From the NCBI RefSeq assembly GCF_000956475.1, contig NZ_JYJB01000009.1, positions 496,001 through 560,000 of the forward strand: a stretch of 64,000 bases of DNA, given 5' to 3'. Below the pieces are notes generated by a model. That model worked only from the letters and a program-made list of their open reading frames with translations, did no database searches and had not been told where the DNA came from. Of the stretch, positions 26,575 to 35,927 are shown in pieces. This DNA is from Microbacterium hydrocarbonoxydans. Lineage in GTDB: Bacteria > Actinomycetota > Actinomycetes > Actinomycetales > Microbacteriaceae. A program made the position numbers and the translations under genes. Each line of letters opens with the position of its first letter. Position 1 is the stretch's first letter.

Positions 26575-27512
26575 CGTGCCTGACCGCTCCAGCTGAGCTG
26601 CTCGGTGTACCGCAGCAGCACGCCCTCGCGCAGGGCCCATGGCGACACCTCGAGCTCGTCGATCTTGAGCATCGTCATCGCGGTGTGCAGAGAGACAGCG
26701 GCCGCGACGATCTGCAGCGCGCGGTCGGCCGTGATGCCCGGCAGCTCCTGACGAGCGGATGCCGGAATCCGCGCGAGCCGCGGAATCCATGAGCCCAGCG
26801 ACGACCGCGACAGCACCGTGCGGTCGAAGCCGAGGCCGGTCACCTCACGACCCGCGAGATTCGCGAGCGAGCGGATGGCCTTGGACGAGCCGATCACATG
26901 ATCAGGGCGGGGGAGGGCCATGATCCGCTCCGCGACGGGAGCGAGCACCGCCTCGGCGTGCGCACGCAGCTGCGCCGCGGCATCCTCCCCGGGGGGATCG
27001 CTCGGCATGAACTGCACCGTCATCCGGCCGGCGCCGAGGGGCACGGATGCCGCCACCTCCGGCACCTCGTCGGCACCCGCCGCGAACTCGAAAGAGCCGC
27101 CGCCGATGTCCATCAGGAGGATGCGTCCGGCATCCCATCCGAACCACCGCCGCACCGCGAGGAACGTCAGCTCGGCCTCCTGCTCGCCGCTGAGCACCTG
27201 CAGGGGCTGGCCGAGAGCCGCCTCGATGCGGGCGATGACGTCGTCGCCGTTGAGAGCCTCGCGCACCGCGCTCGTCGCCGTGGCCAGCAGCGTGTCGACG
27301 CGCTCGGTCTCGGCGATCATGCGCGCGCGGGTGACCGCGGCGACCAGCGCCTGCACGCCCTCTTCGCTGATCGCTCCATCGGGAGTGAGGTAGCGCATGA
27401 GCCGCACGACCGTGCGGTCGCTGGTGGTCGCCAGCGGACGGCCTCCGGGGCGGGCATCCGCGGCCAGGAGGTGGACGGTGTTCGAGCCGATGTCGAGAAT
27501 TCCCAGACGCAC
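26571..27512 (-). CDS. Exopolyphosphatase / guanosine pentaphosphatase (Ppx/GppA)
   Basis: 313 residues from a GTG at 27512 (VRLGILDIGSNTVHLL). The ASKHA-fold phosphate loops are present: LDIGSNT (6-12), ATSAVREA and MDIGGGSFEF. It lacks the extra C-terminal HD-like domain of E. coli Ppx, as usual for actinobacterial Ppx1-type proteins. It releases phosphate from polyphosphate or converts pppGpp to ppGpp; which one cannot be told. It is first in a two-gene unit with the tyrosine phosphatase and divergent from coaA. Confidence 0.92.
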   Translation of the reverse strand: MRLGILDIGSNTVHLLAADARPGGRPLATTSDRTVVRLMRYLTPDGAISEEGVQALVAAVTRARMIAETERVDTLLATATSAVREALNGDDVIARIEAALGQPLQVLSGEQEAELTFLAVRRWFGWDAGRILLMDIGGGSFEFAAGADEVPEVAASVPLGAGRMTVQFMPSDPPGEDAAAQLRAHAEAVLAPVAERIMALPRPDHVIGSSKAIRSLANLAGREVTGLGFDRTVLSRSSLGSWIPRLARIPASARQELPGITADRALQIVAAAVSLHTAMTMLKIDELEVSPWALREGVLLRYTEQLSWSGQAR

Positions 27513-27549
27513 GGGAAGAGACTACCGGCGCCGCGGATACCATTGAGCC

Positions 27550-28494
27550 GTGACCACCGTCGACCCCACGCTGCCGCTGTCTCCATATCGGGAGATCGGC
27601 CGGGCGGAATGGGCGCGGCTCGCAGCGGGACTCGACCAGCCGCTCACCGAGACCGAGGTCGTCGAGCTCCGCGGCATCGGAGATCGTCTCGACCTCACCG
27701 AGGTGCGCGAGGTGTATCTGCCGCTGAGTCGTCTGCTCTCGCTGTACGCCACCTCGACCAAGAAACTGGGCGCTGCGACCTCGTCGTTCCTGCAGGAGGA
27801 CGACACGACCACGCCGTTCGTGGTCGGCGTCGCCGGTTCTGTGGCCGTGGGCAAGTCGACCATCGCGCGACTGCTCCGCGAGCTCATGAGCCGCTGGCCG
27901 GGCACGCCCCGTGTCGAGCTCGTCACGACCGACGGCTTCCTCTACCCGAACGCCGAACTCGAGCGCCGCGGCCTCATGGACCGCAAGGGCTTCCCGGAGT
28001 CGTACGACCGGCGCTCGCTCATCCAATTCCTCACCGAGGTGAAGAGCGGTGCGCCCGAGGTGCGTGCACCGTTCTATTCGCACATGCGGTACGACATCGT
28101 TCCCGACGCGCACGTCGTCGTGCGGCGGCCCGATGTCGTGATCGTCGAGGGGCTCAACGTGCTGCAGCCGCCGGCGGCGCCGAACGACGTGGCCGTGAGT
28201 GACCTGTTCGACTTCTCGATCTTCGTCGACGCCGACACCGCGCACATCGAGAAGTGGTACGTCGACCGGTTCCTGGCGCTGCGGCAGGGGGCGTTCTCCA
28301 ATCCGTCGTCGTACTTCAACGTGTTCGCGCACCTGACGGATGCCGAGGCCATCACGACCGCCCTCGGCTACTGGAACGAGATCAACATGCCAAACCTGGT
28401 CGAGAACGTCATGCCGACCAAGCACCGGGCGCGGCTGGTTCTCAACAAGGGCGCCGATCACGCCGTCGAGAGTGTGCTGCTGCGCAAGCTCTGA
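27550..28494 (+). CDS. coaA: Type I pantothenate kinase
   Basis: 314 residues from a GTG at 27550, 37 bases from the divergent ppx start. Phosphorylates pantothenate, the first and controlling step of coenzyme A synthesis. The P-loop GSVAVGKST (96-104) and the later DGFLYPN, EGLNVLQ and DFSIFVD blocks match bacterial PanK I, the class subject to CoA feedback inhibition. The downstream side is a repeat cluster rather than glmS, the neighbour I expect in related genomes. Confidence 0.95.
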   Translation: MTTVDPTLPLSPYREIGRAEWARLAAGLDQPLTETEVVELRGIGDRLDLTEVREVYLPLSRLLSLYATSTKKLGAATSSFLQEDDTTTPFVVGVAGSVAVGKSTIARLLRELMSRWPGTPRVELVTTDGFLYPNAELERRGLMDRKGFPESYDRRSLIQFLTEVKSGAPEVRAPFYSHMRYDIVPDAHVVVRRPDVVIVEGLNVLQPPAAPNDVAVSDLFDFSIFVDADTAHIEKWYVDRFLALRQGAFSNPSSYFNVFAHLTDAEAITTALGYWNEINMPNLVENVMPTKHRARLVLNKGADHAVESVLLRKL

Positions 28495-28539
28495 TGTGGC
28501 GTGGGGGACGCCTGTCGTCGAGTGCCGCGGGCCGTTGAG

Positions 28540-28794
28540 CGTTGAGCGAGCGGAGCGAGACGAAACGTGTGGCTCCTGCCGGGACGTGAGCCGACCGACC
28601 GATCGCGCGTTTCGTCTCGGTCGCTGCGCTCCCTCGCTCAACGACCGGGGAGTGTTCTGGTCGTTGAGCGAGCGCAGCGAGACGAAACGTGTGTCTCCTG
28701 CCCGAACGATCACGCGTTTCGTCTCGGTCGTTACGCTCCCTCGCTCAACGACCGGGGTGTTCTGGTCGTTGAGCGAGCGCAGCGAGACGAAACG
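28540..28794. repeat. Cluster of five alternating palindromic repeat copies
   Basis: Five copies of the dispersed repeat in strictly alternating orientation: 28540-28567 (+), 28608-28646 (-), 28659-28689 (+), 28715-28753 (-) and 28764-28794 (+). Plus copies read GTTGAGCGAGCG(G/C)AGCGAG then ACGAAACG. The two minus copies are the longer subtype, with GGTCGNTNCGCTCCC in the middle. Neighbouring inverted copies can form long hairpins. The rest of 28495-28969 has no gene; the last 100 bases should hold the HNH gene's promoter. Confidence 0.9.
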
Positions 28795-28969
28795 GTGTGG
28801 CGTTCCGGTCGCAGTTGGTGCCGTTTGCACGTGATTCGGGCGGCGTGAACTGCGACCGGAGTGCTGATTAATGTCGCGCAAGAGGGGCCTCGAGAAAATG
28901 ATGGAAAAGTTTCTCTGATCGGCCTGTTTTCGGGGTCGGAATGTCGGTGCCCCTCGGCATGATGGAGGT

Positions 28970-30493
28970 ATGAACAGCATCGCCGAAACGCTCGCGCAGG
29001 TCGCGTCCGATCTGCGTGCGGTGCTGTCCGATGACGGCCTGGCGGGTCTGTCGGATGCGGAGCGGGCGGAGGCGCTGCGGGGAGCGGGGGAGGTGTCGCG
29101 CCTGGTCGACGCGGTCGTCGTGGAGACGGTCGCCACCGCGGATGTCGAGTTCGGGCACCGGTTCGGATGCCGGGGCATGAACGAGCTGCTGCAGCGAGCC
29201 CTGCTGACCGACGCGCCGTCGGCATCGAAGATGATCCGGGCGGCGGACCTGGTCCAGCGGGATATGAACATCGTGTCGGGGGAGCGACTCCCCGCCCGGT
29301 GGCCGGCGTTGCGCTCCGCCCTGCTCGACGGGGCCGTCGGGATCGCCGGGTTGCTCGCCGCGATCGGGCCGATCGAGTACGCCCGGACCCGCATCGGCAC
29401 CGACGAACGCCTCTGGGCCGACGAGGCTCTCGCGGCTCACGCCCGGGGCCTATCCGTGACGGACGATTCCGCGGTCGGTGCTGACGCTGCCGATGGTGAC
29501 GCTGGAGTAGCGGTCATTGACGCTGGCGCGGTGGGTGTTGAGGGTGAGATGGCGGGTCCTCCGGCGACGGCGGATGATCTGCGGTTGTTGTCGTCGGCGC
29601 TCGCGATGATCCTCGACCCGGACGGGGCGGAGCCGACCGACCGGGATGCGCAGCAGGGACGGTTCCTGAATCTCGGGCGTTTGCACAAGGGCGCGCATCG
29701 CCTGTCCGGGAGCATCACTCCCGAGGTGGCGGCGCAGCTGCAGTTGATCTTCGATGCGTTCAACAACCCGAAGGTCGGCGGCGCACCCGCCCCGGGCTCC
29801 GCGGCGCCAGAACGGCCTCACCCCGGGGTGGTCTTCGAACCTAGCCCCGAAGAATCTGCTGACGTATTCAACACCGATCCGCGGAACGTGATCGACCCCC
29901 GCACCCCCGGCCAGAAACGCCACGACGCCTTAGCCGCGGTGTTGGGTATAGCTGCCCGACACGAGGACATGCCCACACTGGGTGGTGCGGCGCCGACCCT
30001 CGTGGTCCACGTCGACGCGAAAGACCTGGCAACAGGGACGGGATGGGCGACGGTCCCCGGCTCCGGGGCCCCGGTGCCGCTGTCTGTCGCGGCGCACACA
30101 GCCTGCACCGGGGCGATTCAGCGGGTCCTGTTCGATGAAGGCCGCATCGTCGGCATCACCACCACGGACCGGGTGTTCAACGCCCACCAGCGCCGCGCGA
30201 TCATCGCCCGCGACAAGGAATGCCTCATCCCCGGATGCCACGTCCCCGCCTCCTGGTGCGAGATCCATCACGTCACCGAACACGCCCGCGGCGGACCCAC
30301 CCACACCGACAACGGTGTGCCCCTGTGCTGGTGGCACCACCGCTCCCTCGGCAATTCGGGGTGGGAGATCCGCATGAACGCAGGGGTCCCGCAGATCCGC
30401 GGACCCGCCTGGTGGGACCCCACCCAACAGTGGCGCACACCCCGCCTGTCGAGCCCAGACCCCGCCCGACGACGAACAGTGCTGCGCACCTGA
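28970..30493 (+). CDS. DUF222 / HNH endonuclease domain protein (13E12 repeat family)
   Basis: 507 residues. The N-terminal part (about 10-330) is DUF222, including SDAERAEAL, FGHRFGCRGMNELLQRAL and GRLHKGAHRLSGSI. The C-terminal HNH zinc module spans about 418-460: CLIPGC, SWCEIHHV, and LCWWHHRS, giving the paired Cys/His metal ligands and catalytic histidines. This family is repeated in actinobacterial genomes and in Mycobacterium forms the REP13E12 element; function is unproven, though nuclease activity is expected. A low-complexity acidic linker (165-185) is present. It sits between two repeat clusters (28540-28794 and 30584-30945) and separates coaA from glmS. Confidence 0.9.
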   Translation: MNSIAETLAQVASDLRAVLSDDGLAGLSDAERAEALRGAGEVSRLVDAVVVETVATADVEFGHRFGCRGMNELLQRALLTDAPSASKMIRAADLVQRDMNIVSGERLPARWPALRSALLDGAVGIAGLLAAIGPIEYARTRIGTDERLWADEALAAHARGLSVTDDSAVGADAADGDAGVAVIDAGAVGVEGEMAGPPATADDLRLLSSALAMILDPDGAEPTDRDAQQGRFLNLGRLHKGAHRLSGSITPEVAAQLQLIFDAFNNPKVGGAPAPGSAAPERPHPGVVFEPSPEESADVFNTDPRNVIDPRTPGQKRHDALAAVLGIAARHEDMPTLGGAAPTLVVHVDAKDLATGTGWATVPGSGAPVPLSVAAHTACTGAIQRVLFDEGRIVGITTTDRVFNAHQRRAIIARDKECLIPGCHVPASWCEIHHVTEHARGGPTHTDNGVPLCWWHHRSLGNSGWEIRMNAGVPQIRGPAWWDPTQQWRTPRLSSPDPARRRTVLRT

Positions 30494-30583
30494 CGGTGCA
30501 GCGCGCCGCCGACGGTACGCGACAGGGCTGATGGCGCGCAGCACCTTATCCGGTTCCTCGTGGCATACATTCCACCACGCGGG

Positions 30584-30945
30584 CGTTTCGTCTCGCTTCG
30601 CTCGCTCAACGATCCGTCCTGGCCGCGCCTCGGGGGTTCAGCGAGGGGGCGGGCGTTTCGTCTCGGCTCGCTCGCTCAACGAACGGTTCTTACCGTGCCT
30701 TGGGGAGTTCCGAGGCGGCGGGCGTTTCGTCTCGCTTCGCTCGCTCAACGACCGGGCCTGGCGGCGCGTCGGGGCGTTTCGTGAGCCGGCGGGCGTTTCG
30801 TCTCGCTTCGCTCGCTCAACGATCGGTCCTGGCCGCGCTCGGGGTTCAGCGAGTGGGCGGGCGTTTCGCCTCGGCTCGCTCGCTCAACGAACGGTCCTGG
30901 ACCACCGGTCGTTGAGCGAGGGAGCGGAGCGACCGAGACGAAACG
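30584..30945. repeat. Tandem array of palindromic repeats, about 70-bp period, plus an inverted copy
   Basis: Five minus-oriented copies start at 30584, 30654, 30723, 30794 and 30862, which is a 68-71 base period. Each is CGTTTCGTCTCG then a variable core and CTCGCTCAACG. The segments between them are related to each other (GGTCCTGGCCGCGC and GGGGTTCAGCGAG recur), so the whole 70-base unit is the repeat. A sixth, long-subtype plus copy lies at 30907-30945, 84 bases before glmS. No gene is evident in 30494-31028. Confidence 0.9.
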
Positions 30946-31028
30946 CGGCGAGTCCCCGAAAGCACCGGCCCCAGCATCCGGCCATTCGTACAGGCTCCTG
31001 CCAAAAGTTCCCGCTTACCCTGGAACCT

Positions 31029-32876
<1,848 letters not shown>

Positions 32877-32938
32877 AAGTCGGTCGTGGCCGGCTGAGCC
32901 GGACGTCCGTCGAGAATCGGCCCGGGTAGGCTGAACGG

Positions 32939-33298
32939 GTGATCATCGGGACCGGCATCGACCTCGTGGACATCCCCCGGTTCGAGCGGACCGTCGAGCG
33001 GACGCCGAAGCTCCTGCCGCGGCTGTTCACTCCCGCGGAGCAGACTCTGCGCCTGTCTTCCCTGGCCGCGCGCTACGCCGCGAAAGAGGCGCTGATCAAG
33101 ACGCTCGGGGGCTCCGACGGCGTGCACTGGACCGAGATCGAGATCGCTTCGGCAGCATCCGGAGCTCCTCACTTCGTCCTCAGCGGCAGCACCGCCGCCG
33201 CCGTGCAGGCCAAGGGCATCACGAAGCTGCACCTGACCCTCACTCATGACGCGGGCCTCGCCGCCGCGTTCGTCGTCGCCGAAGGAGAGCCGCTGTGA
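32939..33298 (+). CDS. acpS: Holo-[acyl-carrier-protein] synthase
   Basis: 119 residues from a GTG at 32939. Motifs are GTGIDLVDIPRFE (metal-binding Asp), LFTPAE and RYAAKEALIKTLG, the PPT1/PPT3 signatures of AcpS. It transfers 4'-phosphopantetheine from CoA to acyl carrier protein. The stop overlaps the alr start (GTGA at 33295-33298). The CoA it uses depends on coaA 5 kb upstream. Confidence 0.96.
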   Translation: MIIGTGIDLVDIPRFERTVERTPKLLPRLFTPAEQTLRLSSLAARYAAKEALIKTLGGSDGVHWTEIEIASAASGAPHFVLSGSTAAAVQAKGITKLHLTLTHDAGLAAAFVVAEGEPL

Positions 33299-34398
33299 CC
33301 CTGTTCCGAGAGGCGACCATCGACCTCGACGCGATCAGCGACAACGTCCGGCACTTCCGTCGGCTCACGGGCGTGCAGGTGATCGCCGTCGTCAAAGCCA
33401 ACGCCTACGGCCACGGCGCGGCCGCGGCCGCCGTCGCGGCGCTCGCCGGAGGAGCCACGCGCCTGGGCGTCGCCGAGATCCCCGAGGCGCTCGAGCTGCG
33501 CCGCCAGGGCATCACGGCGCCGATCGTCGCGTGGCTGCACGCGCCAGGGGAGCGGTTCGAGTCAGCAGCCGCACAGAACATCGAGGTGGGCATCTCCTCG
33601 TTCGACCAGCTCGAGGCAGCGGCGAAGGCCGCCGAGGTCGATCGTCCGGTCGGGGTGCACCTGAAGCTCGAGACTGGGCTGTCGCGCAACGGCATCCCGC
33701 CGGCCGACTGGGGGCGAGTGCTCGCCGAGGCGGCGCGCCTCGAGCGCATCGGCCGGCTGCGGATCGTCGGACTCTTCAGCCACCTCTCCAACGCCTCCCA
33801 CGACGACGACAGGGCGGCGCTCGCGAAGTTCCTGAAGGGCGTCGCGGATGCCGAGGCCTTCGGCATCCGTCCGGAGATCCGGCACATCGCGGCCACCGCC
33901 GCGGCGATCGATCTGCCCGAGACCCGACTCGACGCGGTGCGCATCGGCATCGGCCTGTACGGACTCTCGCCCTTCGAGGATCGCACCTCCGCATCCCTCG
34001 GGCTGCGGCCGGCGATGACCCTGCGCGGATCCATCGCGGCCGTGCGCCGGGTGCCCGCCGGCACAGGCGTCTCGTACGGATACGACCATCGCACCGATCG
34101 CGACACGACCCTCATCCTCGTGCCGCTCGGCTACGCCGACGGGGTGCCGCGCAGCGCCTCCGGGCGCCTGCCGGTGTCGATCGCCGGACGCCGGTTCCGC
34201 AACGTCGGCCGCATCGCGATGGACCAGTTCGTCGTCGACGTCGGCGACATGGCGGTGTCGGTCGGTGACGAGGTCGTGCTCTTCGGCGACCCGACCCTGG
34301 GCGTGCCCTCGGCCACGGACTGGGCGGATGCCGCGGGCACGATCAACTACGAGATCGTCACGCGCATCGGCGGCCGGGTGCCGCGGAGGGCATCGTGA
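33295..34398 (+). CDS. alr: Alanine racemase
   Basis: 367 residues. PLP-dependent enzyme that makes D-alanine for peptidoglycan. The PLP lysine is in AVVKANAYGHG, the catalytic tyrosine in GVSYGYDHRT, and the C-terminal beta domain carries RIAMDQFVVDVGD. Start GTG overlaps the acpS stop and its own stop overlaps the tsaE GTG, so three genes are translated as a unit. Confidence 0.96.
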   Translation: MTLFREATIDLDAISDNVRHFRRLTGVQVIAVVKANAYGHGAAAAAVAALAGGATRLGVAEIPEALELRRQGITAPIVAWLHAPGERFESAAAQNIEVGISSFDQLEAAAKAAEVDRPVGVHLKLETGLSRNGIPPADWGRVLAEAARLERIGRLRIVGLFSHLSNASHDDDRAALAKFLKGVADAEAFGIRPEIRHIAATAAAIDLPETRLDAVRIGIGLYGLSPFEDRTSASLGLRPAMTLRGSIAAVRRVPAGTGVSYGYDHRTDRDTTLILVPLGYADGVPRSASGRLPVSIAGRRFRNVGRIAMDQFVVDVGDMAVSVGDEVVLFGDPTLGVPSATDWADAAGTINYEIVTRIGGRVPRRAS

Positions 34399-34886
34399 GC
34401 GTCGACCCCGCACTGCTCGGGCGACGCGAAATCGCCACGAGCGAGGACATGGAGAAGCTCGGCTTCGCCCTGGGCGAGACGCTCGAGGCCGGAGACCTGC
34501 TGATCCTCACCGGCCCTCTCGGCGCCGGCAAGACGACGTTCACGCGCGGACTCGCTGAGGGCCTTGGCGTGCGCGGACCTGTGCAGAGCCCGACCTTCGT
34601 GATCGCCCGCACACATCCGTCGCTCGTCGGGCGGGCGCCTCTCGTGCATGTCGACGCGTACCGCCTCGGATCCGGAGCGGAGCTCGACGACCTCGATCTC
34701 GACCTCGCCCGCTCCGTCGTCGTGATCGAGTGGGGCCGTGGCATGGCCGAGGAGCTCGCGGATTCGTGGTGGGACATCGAGCTCGAGCGCCCGACCGGAC
34801 GCGACGACGATCTCGACCCGTCCGAGCTGGACGCCGATGCGCCGCGCATCGTGACGATCACACGCGTGACCGCTTCCGAGGGCTGA
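34395..34886 (+). CDS. tsaE: tRNA threonylcarbamoyladenosine biosynthesis ATPase TsaE
   Basis: 163 residues with the P-loop GPLGAGKTTFTRGLAEGLG (about 39-57), the switch region VQSPTFVI and VHVDAYRL. TsaE is the ATPase that resets the TsaB-TsaD complex in t6A synthesis; tsaB and tsaD are at 38677 and 39851, so the pathway is encoded here except for TsaC. An acidic C-terminal extension (SELDADAPRIVTITR) is present. GTG start overlaps the alr stop. Confidence 0.95.
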   Translation: MSVDPALLGRREIATSEDMEKLGFALGETLEAGDLLILTGPLGAGKTTFTRGLAEGLGVRGPVQSPTFVIARTHPSLVGRAPLVHVDAYRLGSGAELDDLDLDLARSVVVIEWGRGMAEELADSWWDIELERPTGRDDDLDPSELDADAPRIVTITRVTASEG

Positions 34887-34911
34887 TCGCGCCCGGCCCG
34901 TTGGCGACCCC

Positions 34912-34931
34912 GCCTCGCTAGACTGCGAGGC
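34912..34931. promoter_or_regulatory. Short palindrome upstream of the response-regulator gene
   Basis: GCCTCGC-TAGACT-GCGAGGC, a 7-bp inverted repeat with the -10-like TAGACT as its spacer, 50 bases before the regulator gene. It could be an operator over the promoter or a weak hairpin terminator after tsaE. No T-run follows, which favours a DNA site. Confidence 0.4.
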
Positions 34932-34981
34932 AGACGATCGCGCGTCCTCGGACGCGCGAGCGCTCCATCTGTGGGGGAGAC

Positions 34982-35755
34982 ATGGACGAGCACGATGCGC
35001 ATCGGCGCGTAGCGGTCATCATCGAGGATGACCCTGACGTGCGCAGCCTGCTCGACGAGGTGTTCCTCGCAGCCGGATTCGCCACAGTGCTCGCCGGCGA
35101 CGGCCAGACCGGCCTCACCGCGATCCGCGAGCACACCCCTGCGATCGTCACCCTCGACGTGAACCTTCCGGGCATCGACGGCTTCGAGGTCGTGCGGCGG
35201 ATCCGCGCCGTGAGCTGCGCCCACGTCATCATGATCTCGGCGCTGGGCGATGAGCCCGATGTCGTGCTCGGACTCACCAGCGGAGCCGACGACTACCTGG
35301 TCAAGCCCTTCCGTCCGCGCGAGCTCCGTGCGCGGATCGAGGCGTTCATGCGACGGACCCAGCATCCGCCCGAGGCCGAGACGCCGAAGCGGCCCGCAGC
35401 CTCCTCGCGGCCACCCGTCAGATCGATGACGCATCGCGACCTCACGGTCGACCCGGACACCCACACGGTGCAGATCGCGCGCCGCGACATCGTGCTCACG
35501 CCGACGGAGTTCGTGCTGATCTCCGCCCTGCTCGAGTCACAGCGGCGCGTGCGCAGCAAGACCGAGCTCGCGCGGCTGCTGCGGACCGCCTCGGGCGCGG
35601 CATCCGACTACATCGGCGATGCCGACAAGCGCGCGGTGGAGGTGCACATGACCAACCTGCGCCGAAAAATCGGCGATGCCCCGGCCAGTCCTCGTTACAT
35701 CGAGACCGTACGGGGCATCGGGTACCGGCTCACCCCGGGGGAGGAGAGCGGATAG
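34982..35755 (+). CDS. OmpR-family two-component response regulator
   Basis: 257 residues. Receiver domain with acidic pair EDD (15-17), phospho-acceptor D59 in TLDVNLPG, Ser86 in ISA and K108 in VKPF. A proline-rich linker (115-140) leads to the winged-helix DNA-binding domain ending RYIETVRGIGYRL. The winged helix has an insertion (GAASDYIGDADKRAVEVHMTNLRRKIG) compared with OmpR. The start ATG is preceded by GTGGGGGAGAC. It pairs with the histidine kinase 172 bases downstream. Confidence 0.94.
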   Translation: MDEHDAHRRVAVIIEDDPDVRSLLDEVFLAAGFATVLAGDGQTGLTAIREHTPAIVTLDVNLPGIDGFEVVRRIRAVSCAHVIMISALGDEPDVVLGLTSGADDYLVKPFRPRELRARIEAFMRRTQHPPEAETPKRPAASSRPPVRSMTHRDLTVDPDTHTVQIARRDIVLTPTEFVLISALLESQRRVRSKTELARLLRTASGAASDYIGDADKRAVEVHMTNLRRKIGDAPASPRYIETVRGIGYRLTPGEESG

Positions 35756-35767
35756 TCGGGGCCGGTG

Positions 35768-35825
35768 GAGGCCGCGGCTCCCCAGAAACCGCAGCCTCAA
35801 AGTCCGTGACTCCCCAGAAACGGAC
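35768..35825 (+). promoter_or_regulatory. Twin stem-loops with identical CTCCCCAGAAA loops
   Basis: Hairpin 1 is 35768-35798 (GAGGCCGCGG paired with CCGCAGCCTC, one mismatch). Hairpin 2 is 35802-35825 (GTCCG paired with CGGAC). Both display CTCCCCAGAAA (from 35778 and 35810). CUCCCC is complementary to the GGGGAG-type ribosome sites of the regulator and, partly, the kinase. They could be an RNA control element or a processing site between the two genes. Neither has a T-run. Confidence 0.45.
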
Positions 35826-35927
35826 CGGCCCCCACTCAGGATGCTAGAGCTCACCGGCTCAGAAGTACGTCCACTCAAGTCGTTCTTTCACGAATCTTGC
35901 GCCAACCTTGAGGAAGAGGGGGTGAGC

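Noticed and set aside
30584..30945. CRISPR-like array (regular repeats separated by about 39 bases)
   Set aside because: The segments between repeats resemble one another, the repeat length varies, and no cas genes are present. It is a tandem repeat of about 70 bp.
30531..31028. N-terminal extension of GlmS through the repeat array
   Set aside because: The active-site cysteine must be residue 2, which fixes the start at 31029. The upstream frame is repeat-encoded.
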